From the NCBI RefSeq assembly GCF_041296385.1, contig NC_091013.1, forward strand, positions 32,435,001 through 32,499,000: DNA of 64,000 bases. The letters are read 5' to 3'. Under the pieces are notes generated by a model. The model ran no database searches, was not told where the DNA came from, and was given only the letters and a program-made list of their open reading frames with translations. The translations under genes and the position numbers were made by a program. This document shows, piece by piece, positions 13,081-25,700 of the stretch (positions are counted from its first letter, which is position 1; every line of letters starts with the position of its first letter). The stretch is from Aphelocoma coerulescens (lineage: Eukaryota > Chordata > Aves > Passeriformes > Corvidae).

Positions 13081-13786
13081 TCATAAAAAGGTGGTCTCGG
13101 AATTGTCATTTTTACAATGATCAGTTGGAGTTCCTTTCATTTTGCCCTGCAAGTTATTTGAGCTCTCTTCTTTTAAGCCTTTGAAGTCCACATGCAAAGA
13201 AGAGCCAAGCACACACATACTGTCCTGTGTTTCATTTTGTAAACTGCTGGATGACACCTGTAGAACAGTCCCAATGTGACTGAACAGTGGAGTTGATGTG
13301 ATCCACTTCAACAAACTGAAGTCTGCTTGGTCGACTGCTGTGCTCCATGGGAATGTTGTTCCCACAGGCAACGACTCCACCTCTGAAGTGCCACATTGAA
13401 CTTCATGAAATCCCACGGACCTTTCCAGACTACTGGCTGATGAGGGGAGCTTGTTTTCCTCGTACAACACAGCACCCTGGGGAGAGGCAGCTGCAGTCTG
13501 ATCTGTTTTATGTTCTGCCTTTGTGTGCTCTTGGAAAAGTGACTCCCTTGTTTGAGGAGATGCTGGCAAAGGAGTGCTTTGGTTATTAGCCTTAGAACAA
13601 TCACTAGCATTTGAGCCAAGGCTCGGTGAGAAGCTGTCTGCAAAGAGCCGTGTCTGACATGTTGTCTCCTTTACATTCAACTTGGTGAGAAGCTGGCTGC
13701 GAGTCTCTGGGGACAGTTTACTCAACTGGCGTCCAAGCTGAAGCTGGGTTGGGAATAGTGTTCCCTGGAGGGTTCTGTACAGGAAT
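13081..13786 (-). CDS. ATP10A: ATP10A window exon 19 (C-terminal cytosolic tail, stop codon)
   Basis: The terminal coding exon (706 nt including stop at 13081-13083), encoding about residues 1068-1302. It opens [20 protein letters not shown], then a poorly conserved Ser/Thr-rich tail, and near the end the conserved patch [20 protein letters not shown]. It finishes with a polar stretch ending TTFL. The acceptor is tcctcttgcag. The tail is similar in length to the human one as I recall it, with conservation confined to the two patches. Confidence 0.95.
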
Positions 13787-16700
13787 CTGCAAGAGGAAAA
13801 TGGGCACGTGAAAAGAAAGGAAAGAAGGAAATACCAAATACGTTATTAGGAGAAAATATCCAAGCCAAAAGTACAACACAGAAAAATAAGACAGTTCTAC
13901 GTGCTGTTCTTATGCTCTACACAAGAAAGCTTGCAGATGGACAGCTCTGAATGCTGTGCTAATATTTTGATTAATAACTTAATTAAGCAGAGTAATAAAT
14001 CTGACTCTTTAGCCAGTGATCCACCTTGTGATTATGCACATCATCTTTCCTGATGAGGAATCAAAGGCAAAGGGGATAAGTCTGCAGAGCAAGCCTCCTA
14101 CATCTAGAAATAGGCAAGTAGGTCCACAACATACTATGAGAATTTCTGTACTGTGCATTTTATGTGAGGATGGACTGAATCTGGAAGCAATACAGAAAAC
14201 CTCACAGGATAGCAAACCTCTGCATGGCCAGGAGGTTTGACCAACAGTCTACAATTATCCCACTCCTGTGGTCTATGGTCAGGAGCTGTGGTCTGTTCCT
14301 GTGGTCAGGAGCACAGAATAGGTTTGACAACCTGACTTCATATAATCAGCTGCTGAAAGAAACTGAGTTGGCTGGTAGGCAAAACAAAAGAGGGGGGGTG
14401 GAAAATGTTCTTGCTCTCCCAATCATATGCATAAAGTGCCTTTACATACAAGAAAAGATAGGAGAGAAGATACAGTACCTGGGCAGCAACGCAACAACTG
14501 GTGATATAATGCAAGCGAAATAGAACATAGGGTCTCCCATCAGCCTTTCCATAGTCCAGTAGGGATTGGATGGAGGATGGCAGACTGGGCAGGAAGCATT
14601 GTAAACCAGAGCCACAAAGAAAAATAAAATGATACTGAAGATACAAGATGTCCAGTGAAGAAAAGTCTAGAACAGCAACCAAAAAAAGAACAAAAGTATA
14701 ATTATTCTTTATATTCTGAGAAATTTGCTGTGACTTATTTAAATCAAAACTCCTTAATTTCTGGAGTCAAATCCATGCACAGCAAAAAGTTTAGAGCCTT
14801 GTATATTTATAAATTCTTATTATAAATACAACACTACAAAGCTGTTTGCAGATCATACTTTAAAACCTTCTCCATGTTTGTTTAAAATGCTTGCTAAAAA
14901 TAGAATGTGCTGAGGGAAAGAAGCAATCGTCTTATGTTTTTGAAAGGAAGCACAAAGAGATCACATCACTATGTATGTGCCAGTGAGTTTCTATGTAGGC
15001 TGTGGGTACCTTACCCAAGTTTTGGTTTCAATAGCCAAATGCAGGATGATGGTGAAAAGAGCTATTGTGGTGATGGGAGTTCCCCAGGAGAAGATGTCCA
15101 CCTCCGAATCATAGTAAGTCTGTAATAAGGAAGACAGAATTTAGTCCAAGCTGAGTTGCCAGTTCTCCTCCAAATGCTTGAAATAGAATGGCTTAAACCA
15201 AACACTTACAAAATAGGGGATGAAGAAGCAAACCAGGCTTTGATACATAGCATCAATCATGTTCATCCAAAACATGTGTGGTTGGTACTCCTGCATCATT
15301 AAAAAAAAAAAAAATTAAGAAAATCAGATCACAATGAAGATCCTGGCTACCTGCCAGGATAGGTATTTTGAGGGGCATATTTCAAGGGCAGTTTTAAGGG
15401 CTTGGGCAAATAGCTTTGTAACTTTGCCAATCACTTAGCTACCCTGGGGGATGAAGCATGAACAGTCTACCTGCAAGTCACTCTGTTCTGGGATGGAAGT
15501 CTTTTGCCTCATTTTTTTTTTTTCCTGGCAGAGGGTGTAATTTGAGTCTGATGCTCAGGCCAGGAAACATTTATGGAGGTGCCCTATTTTATGCAACTAC
15601 AGTCAGACAACTAATGAACATGAATAAATGGGTTCTACACCTCATATGCACAGGGTATTTATTGGCAGAGAAGAGAAGAGAAAACAAAAAATGCACATAA
15701 ACTTAGAGAACATCCACAACAATGGGCAGTGATGTATGCTATAAATATGTATATACAACATATATATACACACACACATATCTCTAAGTGTGTGCATAAA
15801 ATTGATTGCTAAAACCAATATTAAACTAACATTTTGGTTTACAGAAATATACAATTGCAGGGGTATGGATGGTCATATAAGGGACCTAGAAATAAGGAAA
15901 AATAGTTTATAAATGGCAAAATATTTATACAATTTTGGTATATATTCTACATCTCCAGCAACTGGGTTCATGAGCTCTTCTTCCCTTTGTGGAAAATATC
16001 ATTGCAGACTAAAAATGGGAATTGCAAGATGCTTAGAAAGAACTATGGTGTTACTTGGCCTACTGAACTAACATCTGCATCAGGTTGCTCAGAGGCATTG
16101 TGGAATCTCCAGTGTTGGAGACATTCAGAATGAACTAGTTAAAGACTTGAGAAACCTCATTTAGGTTTGAAGCTGTTTGGACCAGAGGCCTGGATCAGAT
16201 GGTCTCCAGAGCCATCTAAACTATTCTATAATTCTATAGGCCCTGAATCTCTTTTTGAAAGAGATCCTACCTGAAACAGGATTTTTAAGTTTTTAAAATG
16301 CCTTTTTAGGTAACTATAAAGAGAATATCATCAATAGCTTTAAAAAAAACCTTAGAAGGATCTCTGGGCTTGTCTATGAGAAATAACTGTGCTGTGAACC
16401 TTGGAAACTTCTCAGTTTGAGAGCTGAAGACAGGCAGACATAACCTCCCAACAAGCCTTAAGGCATTGCAAGATTTCTATCACCCTAAAAATGTGCAAGA
16501 AAGGAAGGTATTCATATTACAGATCTTTCAAGTGTGATGCACTGAAACAGAAGAAATGTAGAAAACAGAAAACAACAGATGAAAAAGACAGAATTTGGAC
16601 TAATGGACTAAAATAAGTTACATTAAAATTCTCCTTTCATCTTTCCAGGAGAGTATCTAGCAATGCCACTACATGTGTGGGGTACCAAATACAGGTGTAC

Positions 16701-19700
16701 ACTTGGAGGTAAAAAACACTTACTGTGTCCTCTCAGAGGACAGCTTTGTAAGATACTTTAAAGAAGACTTTTGCCTTCAAAACAGCGTCTCCATATAGAT
16801 AGTTCTGCTAAGCAGCAAGATTTTCCCACAGTACACAGTACCTGTTAATTAACAGGAATGGTTTGGCTCCTGCAATTCCCTCTGTTTTCATTGTACAGTT
16901 CAAGCAGATGGGGACAAGGTGTTTTCAACAGGTATTTCAGCTGAATCTGTCATCTGTGACTACCTCCCTCAGAGACTAAGTTTATTGTGCTACTCAAAAG
17001 GCCATCTTTCTCTTCCTTTTGTAAAGGGCTGGGGACTGAAGTTTTAAGTACTGTGAGGTTATTCTGTGAAAGCCCACACTAGCTACAAGGTGCGATCTGT
17101 TTCATTTTTGTGGTTGGTTGTAAGCCTGGACCATGAAGGAGGTGTTCAGTTTAGGTTGAATTAAATCATCCAGCGCTCTCTCCTGTCACGTATTAAAAAT
17201 ATGGCTGGTTGGGGTTTTGTTTGTTTCTTTGTTTGTCTTTTGCTTAGGTGTACTTTTGGCATTTTGACTCAGATAAGAAATATCACAAAATAATAACACT
17301 GACTTCTCAGACTGTATTTATCAGTCATCTACCCTTTGATAGCAGGGTTGGTTTTCAGCTGAAACTAAAGATGTTCAGAAAGAAATTACAGTAATCAAGA
17401 AGTTTTTACCTCCATATTCTGTCCGCTTTTATAAAGTTGAGGTATAGCAATTAACACTTCAGCTGGCACATCCTTATCCAGCACACCAGTAATCAGTTGT
17501 GGAAGAGAAGAGAAGAATAAATTAAAGAAGATCAGATACCACTGATCAATCATTGATGAGCCAGAGAACCCACAGTAGAACTGGTACCAGAAGAGAAGGG
17601 CCACAAACATCTGAAACAGAACAAGCAATGCTGTAAATATAACAAGATAAGGAGGATCATCATCTCACTGCATTCTGAAACCATTCTGATTCCAGTTCTG
17701 CAAGCACTTAATCTATGAATGCTGAACACATGAGCAATCCTTCTGAGGATACCTACTCTTTAACTCACTTCCTGATGCATGGACCACTTGGCTAAGCTGC
17801 AAACATCTGGCACACCTGCAAGACTTTGTGCTGCTGGAGCCTCAGATCTCAGGCATCACAAAAAATTAACTTTCAGTGCAAGTGAAACACTGAGGTGCAA
17901 TTTAGTTAACTGTAAAAAGCTCTCCCAACCACCACTGACCTCTAGGTAAATGAGTACTGATGTCACAGCACTTACAGGACAACTGGAAGAACAAGCATTT
18001 CCACAATAATACCCTCTGCTGGCTGGAAATGTTTCGGGACACTTTTCTGGTCAACAACAGAAAAATGCAGAGGTTTTTTGCAAGACTAACATAAGACCAG
18101 CAGCAGCAAGGAAGGTGAAACTTTAAGGTCTAGAAAAGTTGTCTTACTATTCAATCTTTGTGCTTTGACATCCAGCAAACTAGCAGTGCTGTAAAGATTC
18201 CTCAATCTCCCTTACTCTTCAGCTCTATGTAGAAATCAGCTGCATACACAGCTGCAGAGGGGTTGTTCATCTACTTGGGTTGGAGTCCCCCAAAAAGAAA
18301 TAAACCACACAACTTGTTTCTTCTACAAACCCAGAGGGCTCAGGAAAGGTGCTGATTTCAGATGTTGATGAAGGATTTGAGGCCTAGAAAAAGATGGCCA
18401 GCTTCCTAGAGAAGGAAATAAATTCCCAGGCTTGGTTCTCCTAAAACTACAATTTTTATTATTCTTTGTAAAGTGATTAAAACCAGAAAACTGTTGGACA
18501 CTGCTGAGGGTTTCCCTCCTTCTGACCATGAAGATGAGAAATGACATGACCTCTTCTTTCATTTCCTCTTCTTTTTGTATTCTGTTCTCAAAAAGCTTTC
18601 AGCCAGATGGAGAATGTTAACCCTTCATGAATTTTAGATACACGGAGGAAAATACAGATCTGTTCTACCTGTGTGCCCAAATGTGGTTGAAAATTGAACA
18701 TAGGAGGAAAAAAAGGTTATGGAGTGCTTAGTCAGTGAAAGCTGATTTAAGGAGACTAAGCCTATCTCATAAAGGGGAATTGCAACAGAGTAAGAGGTCA
18801 GTCCTGCAGCACACAAATGTACATATGTGTGTGTATATATATTTATACACATATATATACATAAAGTAGATATATGCTCAGGCAATGTTTACATCCTACA
18901 TTGAAGTGGCTTGTGTATGAGCAGCAAATACATCTCTCTGTTAGTGAGCCCATATTATAAATTAACCTAGGGAAAGTTAAATGGTAGTATTTTTTTAAGC
19001 ACAACCTCTAGATTTGTTTCTGTAAATATATTTATCTGGCCCAAACAAGACTGAGTTACTAAAGCTTACCCTCTTCAGTACAGTTGTCTGGGACACGGCA
19101 ATTTCCCAAATTGAACATATTTTGAAAATTATTTCTTTTTCACATCCAAAACCAAACAAAATTTCTTGAGTAATTTCTCAAAAAAGAAATCGAAACAAAC
19201 TTGTAAATTTAGATACTTTTTTCTTACTGTTTTAAAACAAAATGCAGATAATCCTGGACCTATTAAATTTTCTCTCTAGAGCCTTGCTAACCCGTCTTGG
19301 AAACAATTTGGCTCTGGCGCAAATAGGCAGTTTGATGAAAATACAGTCAGCTGAAAATCTTCCTGCCACCTCTACTATGGGTCTTTAATAGTGCTGTTGA
19401 AGAAAGCTATACACATAAATGAAATTTCAGCAATCAAGCTTAAATCAGATTTTTTTCTCCTAAAAGTTTATTTTGTATTAAGTTTTAAATTTTATTTCAA
19501 ATGTTCTCTCTTGCCTCTGTGTATTACCCCTCTGAAAAAGACAAAACAAATTTACATAAATGTTTTAAATAAAAAAGGTTTCCTTTCCTTCCCTGCTAGA
19601 TGAGACTGTTTTATAAATGTGGCCCCAGACAGAATGTCTCAGTGAATGAAGCATATGTCAAAAAATGTTCAGTGCTGTCTTGCACAGACAAAGTATAAAG

Positions 19701-22700
19701 GGAAGAAGATGAGCATGCTTGTGCAGGTAAAATTTTGTTTACATGAAATGCCTTTTCATCAAGCTCAGATATTTCCAGTCATGCTATGTCTTAGTTTGTA
19801 TTTTACTTGCATTTTTATCATCTCCACGAAGCCAAACATCTTCTTGGATAAGTCATTTGAGTTTCCAAATGGCTTTTGCAGCAATGTGGAGTTTAAATTT
19901 TATATTAGATAGGTTCTAGTAGAGAATGGAAAATTTCATAGTATGAGCAAATGGGGGAAAAAACATTTGAGGAAACAGAAAACTTGCAGAACATTTGCAG
20001 TGTAGCTATCTTGACTCTCTGTGGAGAATCATCCAGAACAGCCTCCTTGCAAAAGGTTCAGGTGCTCCTATCTTTCCATTTTTAACAATCTTTCCTTAAG
20101 GGCAGGCACTGTGTCAGACATATTCATGTCTATATGCTGGATATCCAACTACAATTTTAGAGTCAGAAGCAACAAGTATTTCTCAGAAAGCTATGAAGGC
20201 TGCCAAAACACAGCCAACACAAAGAGATTTCTTCAGTTTCTAGCCTTGAGGCGGTAGCTTGTGAAAATGTCTAAAAATGGCATGAGAAATAATACTTGTA
20301 ATCAAGGGCAGTTGTACCAAAGAAAATGGAAGATTTTACCCAAGCTGAACAAAAGTGTCGATGTACAAACAGCATCTGTGGCTGCTGATTGCTGGAGTGT
20401 CTTATGTGCGTTACTTTAATTTAAAAGATTAAAATTAGAAAGCAACTTTTAAAAAACTGAAACCCACTTTTTTTCTGATACTGGGGAAAAAATCCAGTCT
20501 CCTGCACACAGTTCATACATTGCCCTCTGGAGCAAACAGAGGTATGAGTGCTCTAGCTGTCCTCTTCTACCTGCTTCTTCATATGCCTTACTCCCAGGGT
20601 GATCTGTAGCTGTTGCCAAGTGAGCAAATATATGTGCCTGCCAGTGAGTCCCACCCAGCTGGTGGTATTCTTGGTTGCCTTGTTAGGCTGTTTTCAATCA
20701 ATCATCTTTGTACTCCAAGATCAATGCAAAGAGCCTTTGTTGAGGCCAAGGAGTTGAGTTGCCTCTGGCTCGATGCCCAGTACTGGATTGAGTCCTGTTT
20801 CATACACCAGGGAGGAAACACAGACCCGTCATCTGTTCTTTACCACTGTGTGCTTCCTTTCTAATGAACTCTTTTATTAGTTGGGAGTGACATAAATCAA
20901 GAAAAAAGCCTTCCCAGTCTCTGCATCTGAGATACAGAGAGGACTCGAATTATCTCAAGTCACTAGGAAATATGTACAGTGATTCATAAACAATGATGAG
21001 ATACAGTCAGGAAGAGAAAACACGCTCAACTGCTACTTGGGACCAGTTCTGGATGCCTTTGGCATTGAAGACTTCTGTATCCAGCCAGCTAAATTCTGCA
21101 AAACTGATCTATAAAGAAACTTTTCTTTAGCAGGGCTTGTTATTTGTGTTACCTAATTTGCACATTCAGCAGCACACTGTAGCTGTTATGGAGTGGGTCC
21201 TGTATTTCTGCAAATGGCAGCCAGCTGTCTTTCAGCTCCACAAATTTCTTTGCAGCTTATTTATAAACCATTTGAAGGCTGACCTAATGCTCACTTAGCA
21301 CAAAATAAACCCTGGAAACATGTGGTGCCATAAAGCTGCCAAGTCAAACACTTACGGCATTTTTGTAGAAGAAATACAGCACCATGTTGGCGAGTCGGGA
21401 ATAACACCAGTGGCCATGAACAAGCAAAAGCTTCTCCAAATGCCTGAACCTCGGGATTGCAAAGTCGCTTGCCATCACCGCCTTTAATGAAACAAAGGTT
21501 GGAATCATTATTGTAAAGCACCACTTCTAACACTAACAATGCATCTAGTCATCTTCTCAACTCCTACAGTCAGTGGAAGTTGTACTCATGAAGAATTAAA
21601 TTCATGACAGTGCTTATGAAATGCAGCTATTGCTGCATGGATTTGAAATACCCATGAGCAAATGCAGCAGCTTGGCAGGACATGCAAGACAACCCAGTCC
21701 TCACCCAGACGAGATTACAGCCTACACTGCAGATGGTGACAAGAAACAACAAAAAGCAAGAGGTGGGAGAATGGCTGGAAATTGCACTTGCACGAGCATG
21801 AAGGCTCAGGGTCCATGTATGAAGATCTTGGTGGCTGTAACATCTTTCTCTGTAAAAACTACAGTGTACTTACAGGGCAAAATGAATTTCCAGAGAATAA
21901 GATAAGAACAGCACAATTAAGTGGTTGCATCATAATTATTCGACTTCAAAAGACAAAACAATAAAAATATTAGTTTTAATTTTATTTGCAGACTGGTTTA
22001 TAAAGTTTACTTTGGCTGTCCTGAGATATCAATATTTTGATGGTTTTTTAAAATCGCACATTTTCTATAACTGTGTATGAGAAAAAATCACACTAGATGA
22101 GAGTCCTCTGGGACTGTGCAGACTGTCAGATGACACTGACAAAATGAATCATACAGTTTCTCTCTAATTCTGACTAAATTTCAGGGTACTGTACATCTAG
22201 ATGAGACCTACTTGTGTTATCATGGTTGTTTCATGATTTTCCTTATGCCTAGGATCACACTAAGGTTTCAGTTAATATTATTTTACATTTAATTTTCTAT
22301 TTTGGTATCACCTTTCCTCTCACAATTCAGTTCAGCAAAAACAGAAGGAAAGGTGGAAACCTCCAAAGGAGCAATATCCTCCTTACACTCTGATGGGTAT
22401 ATTTTGTCTGTATTTTTAAATGAGAGACATATTTCCTTTTAAGTTTTCCTAATTCTCTTTCTTGGTAAAACATCAAAAGGGCTCAGTTTTTCCCATGTAA
22501 GTGCTTGTAGAAGCTATCAAAATAAACTCTAAAACAGTATGCAAGAGAAGGTGTAAGAATGCATTGCAATTTAAGCAGTAGATATATATATAAGGACTGA
22601 GACACTTTTTAGTATGTTGACACATCCTAGGATTTCTCAGGTACTGAGACACACTTGCTATAATCTCCCTGCACAGAAGTCTGATTTGTCTTGCAGACAT

Positions 22701-25700
22701 ACAGCTATCTTGCAGTTTGAGAAGAACAGACCTATGCTATGTCTGCTTCCTTGTCCTCCACCCCATCTCAGCCTATCCAATGTCAAAACAAAAACGTTAG
22801 CTTCATTTGTGCTTCTAACATAGTACTTCTCAGCACACTCTGAGAAGTGTCACGATTTTTTTCTTTTTTCATTCCATTTTTATGATGGTGAGGAACACAG
22901 AGAGAAAGATATGTTATCCAGTTACATTTGCATGTTTACTTAGTCTGAAAATAGCCCCTTGATTTTCACATTTTACTTCTTTTTTTTCTTCCAGCTCCAC
23001 ATGCTTCCACAGAATGTGGAAAGAAAATAAATCAGACAGTATTGCTGTCTTAGACATCTAAATGCTCAACGCCTTCTGAGTACCTGCGTGTGTACGATTC
23101 TGACAGTTGTTTATAGTAAAGAGGTCTGTGTGGTTCCTTAGGACTTGCAGGAAGGGAAGGTTTCTATAAACATTTTCCACTCTGTTGAACTTTCATTTAG
23201 AAAAAAACAGGTAGTTTAATGAGTTAATGAGAAAATAGCTTTCAGACCTGAATACACTGCAAAAGGGAATTTGAGGACTGGTTATTGTAAGTGTATGAGC
23301 TCAACTGAAAGTGGCATAAAGGGGCAAGGAGTCAAAAAAAAAATCCTATGAGCAATATATGTCTGCATTAGGAAAAAACTGATCTGAATTAATACATAGA
23401 TGACAAGAGCTTATTGGTAAGTTCATAAGAGGTGGTAAGACTGAAGAAGTTTGCAGCAGACTTTTTTGAACTGACAGGTTTGGAGGGGAGCCCACAAAAC
23501 CAGCTTTCTCTGAGCTCTCTGAAGCTTGGACTGCCTGCAGAGTGACAATGCAGAAGTAATTTGAAGATTCATACACATTGAAAAGTGTATGATAAAGAAG
23601 AAAAATATCTACTGACTTTTCTCCAGTGACCTGTCCTAGTCTCTGCTGATCTGCAGTCAGAAAATGCATAAAGTTGATACCCAAGTTCATAGCTCACTTT
23701 AATTTTTGTTTCCTAAGTTTGGGTGTTGACCCAAATAAATTACAGCATTCATGAAATCCCATGAAATAAAACTCTATAGCCAACTTGTGCACTGTGTGAA
23801 GGAGGCCTCTCTTCCCTTTTGAGCAAAGCATCCAGCCAGTGTTGCAAAAAATGCAATTTGGGTCAGAGAACCACCCACTGGTAACCAAGTTAAGGAGCAT
23901 GCTCATCTGCTCCGGTCCTCAGGATGGAAACACTTCCCACTTTCAAACAGAGCTATTTGACATATACTCAGCTACTCTCTTTTCTCATGCAATCAGCCCG
24001 CCCAAATACAAGGTAGGTTGTGGAAATGAGGTATCCTCCTCATTCTCTGTGTCTTACTGCCACGTCTGGTCCTAACACTGCAACTGATCTGCACTAGCAG
24101 TAGAGGAGGCTGAGATAATACATACATCATTTCTGGGGATGAGAGAAGTGCCTCTTACAGTGGCAAATGCAGTAATCATGGGTGGAACACATCCAGAAGA
24201 CTACAAGGCAAGTACCCTCAATGTGCTATTCCCTGTGACTGGAAATGTGGCCAAAACCAAAACTTACTATAAGGTGTAGGAGCAGTGGTTCTGCAAAGGG
24301 CCACAATTTCTGTTTTGCTGTCTGAATAAGCTGAGTGAGTGAGATGTGTGGGTGGCTGGGCTAAGGGTCACCACCACATCATGCAAATAAGCTACGTCAG
24401 TTGTACTGGCTTGTGCAGCCACTCCACAGAAGTATACCCAAGCAATACAGGAGAGAGGAGAATAAAAGCCAGAATAAGATGAACCTTTATTTCCTAAATA
24501 ATGCATAACTGAGATTTTTTTCCTCCTGTAAACAAGTATTTAGCTAATTATTTCTTTAATCATATTGCTTAAAGGGATATGGTAAGTTCAATTTTCTGAG
24601 AAGGTAAAGTGTGTGTACATGCATCACAGATCTGAGAACAACTGTGAGCTCAAACTCAAGTTGAAAGAGCCCTTATAACACACAAATGGGACTCCTCAGC
24701 ACACCTTGCTGCTTTTTCTTTATTTGTGCTGACTATCCAGAGGCAGTCTGAACAATTTGACCTATAGGAAGTGTCTGTTTCACCCCCTCATGGGAGTGCA
24801 TTCCACTGGATGAGCAACATTACCTGCATGCCTTCTTGACCAGAGATCCCCACACCAACATCTGCCACTTGGATCATGCTGACATCATTAGCACCATCAC
24901 CTAAAGATAACAGAATACAGTTTTGCTGTCACTAGTAGACCACCTACTTTTAGCAGCAACAAAACAAAGGAAAAACAGTTGTTGGTTGAGTATAGAGTGA
25001 CATTTACTAAGTGTTGGTTGGGTATAGTAAGGGAGATGTGCGGTAGAAAACGATACATCTTTAGAACATAAGGTTCAAAGCTTGCAAAGTTTCCAAGACA
25101 TTCAGATCTTTGTAGACCTTTAAATTACAGGAAAGTAACAATAAAACAAATCCATCTCATTTTAGTTATACCTAAAATTCAGGTGTCAGGCCTGAACTGC
25201 ACTAATAGTAAAACAGTGGAAGGCTGAGAATGAGCTTCCCAATACTTCTGCTTCCTGATTAACAGTCTGCCTGCAATCAGGTATGACCAAGAATTAAATG
25301 TCCCAGAAGGCCTAAAGCCAGTGAAGATGTCTACACTTTAAAAATACTAAAAAAAGTTAAAAAAGTAGATGAATGAAAGAAAAAGTCAAGAGAGTAGGGT
25401 TGACCAGTCCGAGATCTTTAATACACCGAAGACTGGTAGATTTAATTGGAATGGCTGCAGAGCCACCACCCACTACTCTGCTTCCAATCACGATACCACA
25501 AGTGATAGGTGCCATAGACAGGATATCAGAATGAGATATGTATCTACTTATTAACCTCAAATTTACATCCAGTGTACTAGTGGAAAATGAAACTGTATTG
25601 GCTTATGACAACACATGTAGTTTTAAACTTCAGTGGCTGAGGTGCACACCACATCTCACCAGTTTCCCTGCTGTTGGCACATGTAAGAGTAGTATCCACT

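Larger units (their letters stand above)
15291..17409 (-). other. ATP10A: ATP10A intron between window exons 15 and 16 (2.1 kb)
   Basis: Holds an AT/CA dinucleotide stretch (15743-15780) and a CR1 3'-end fragment (16079-16240). The rest is unique AT-rich sequence. Confidence 0.85.
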
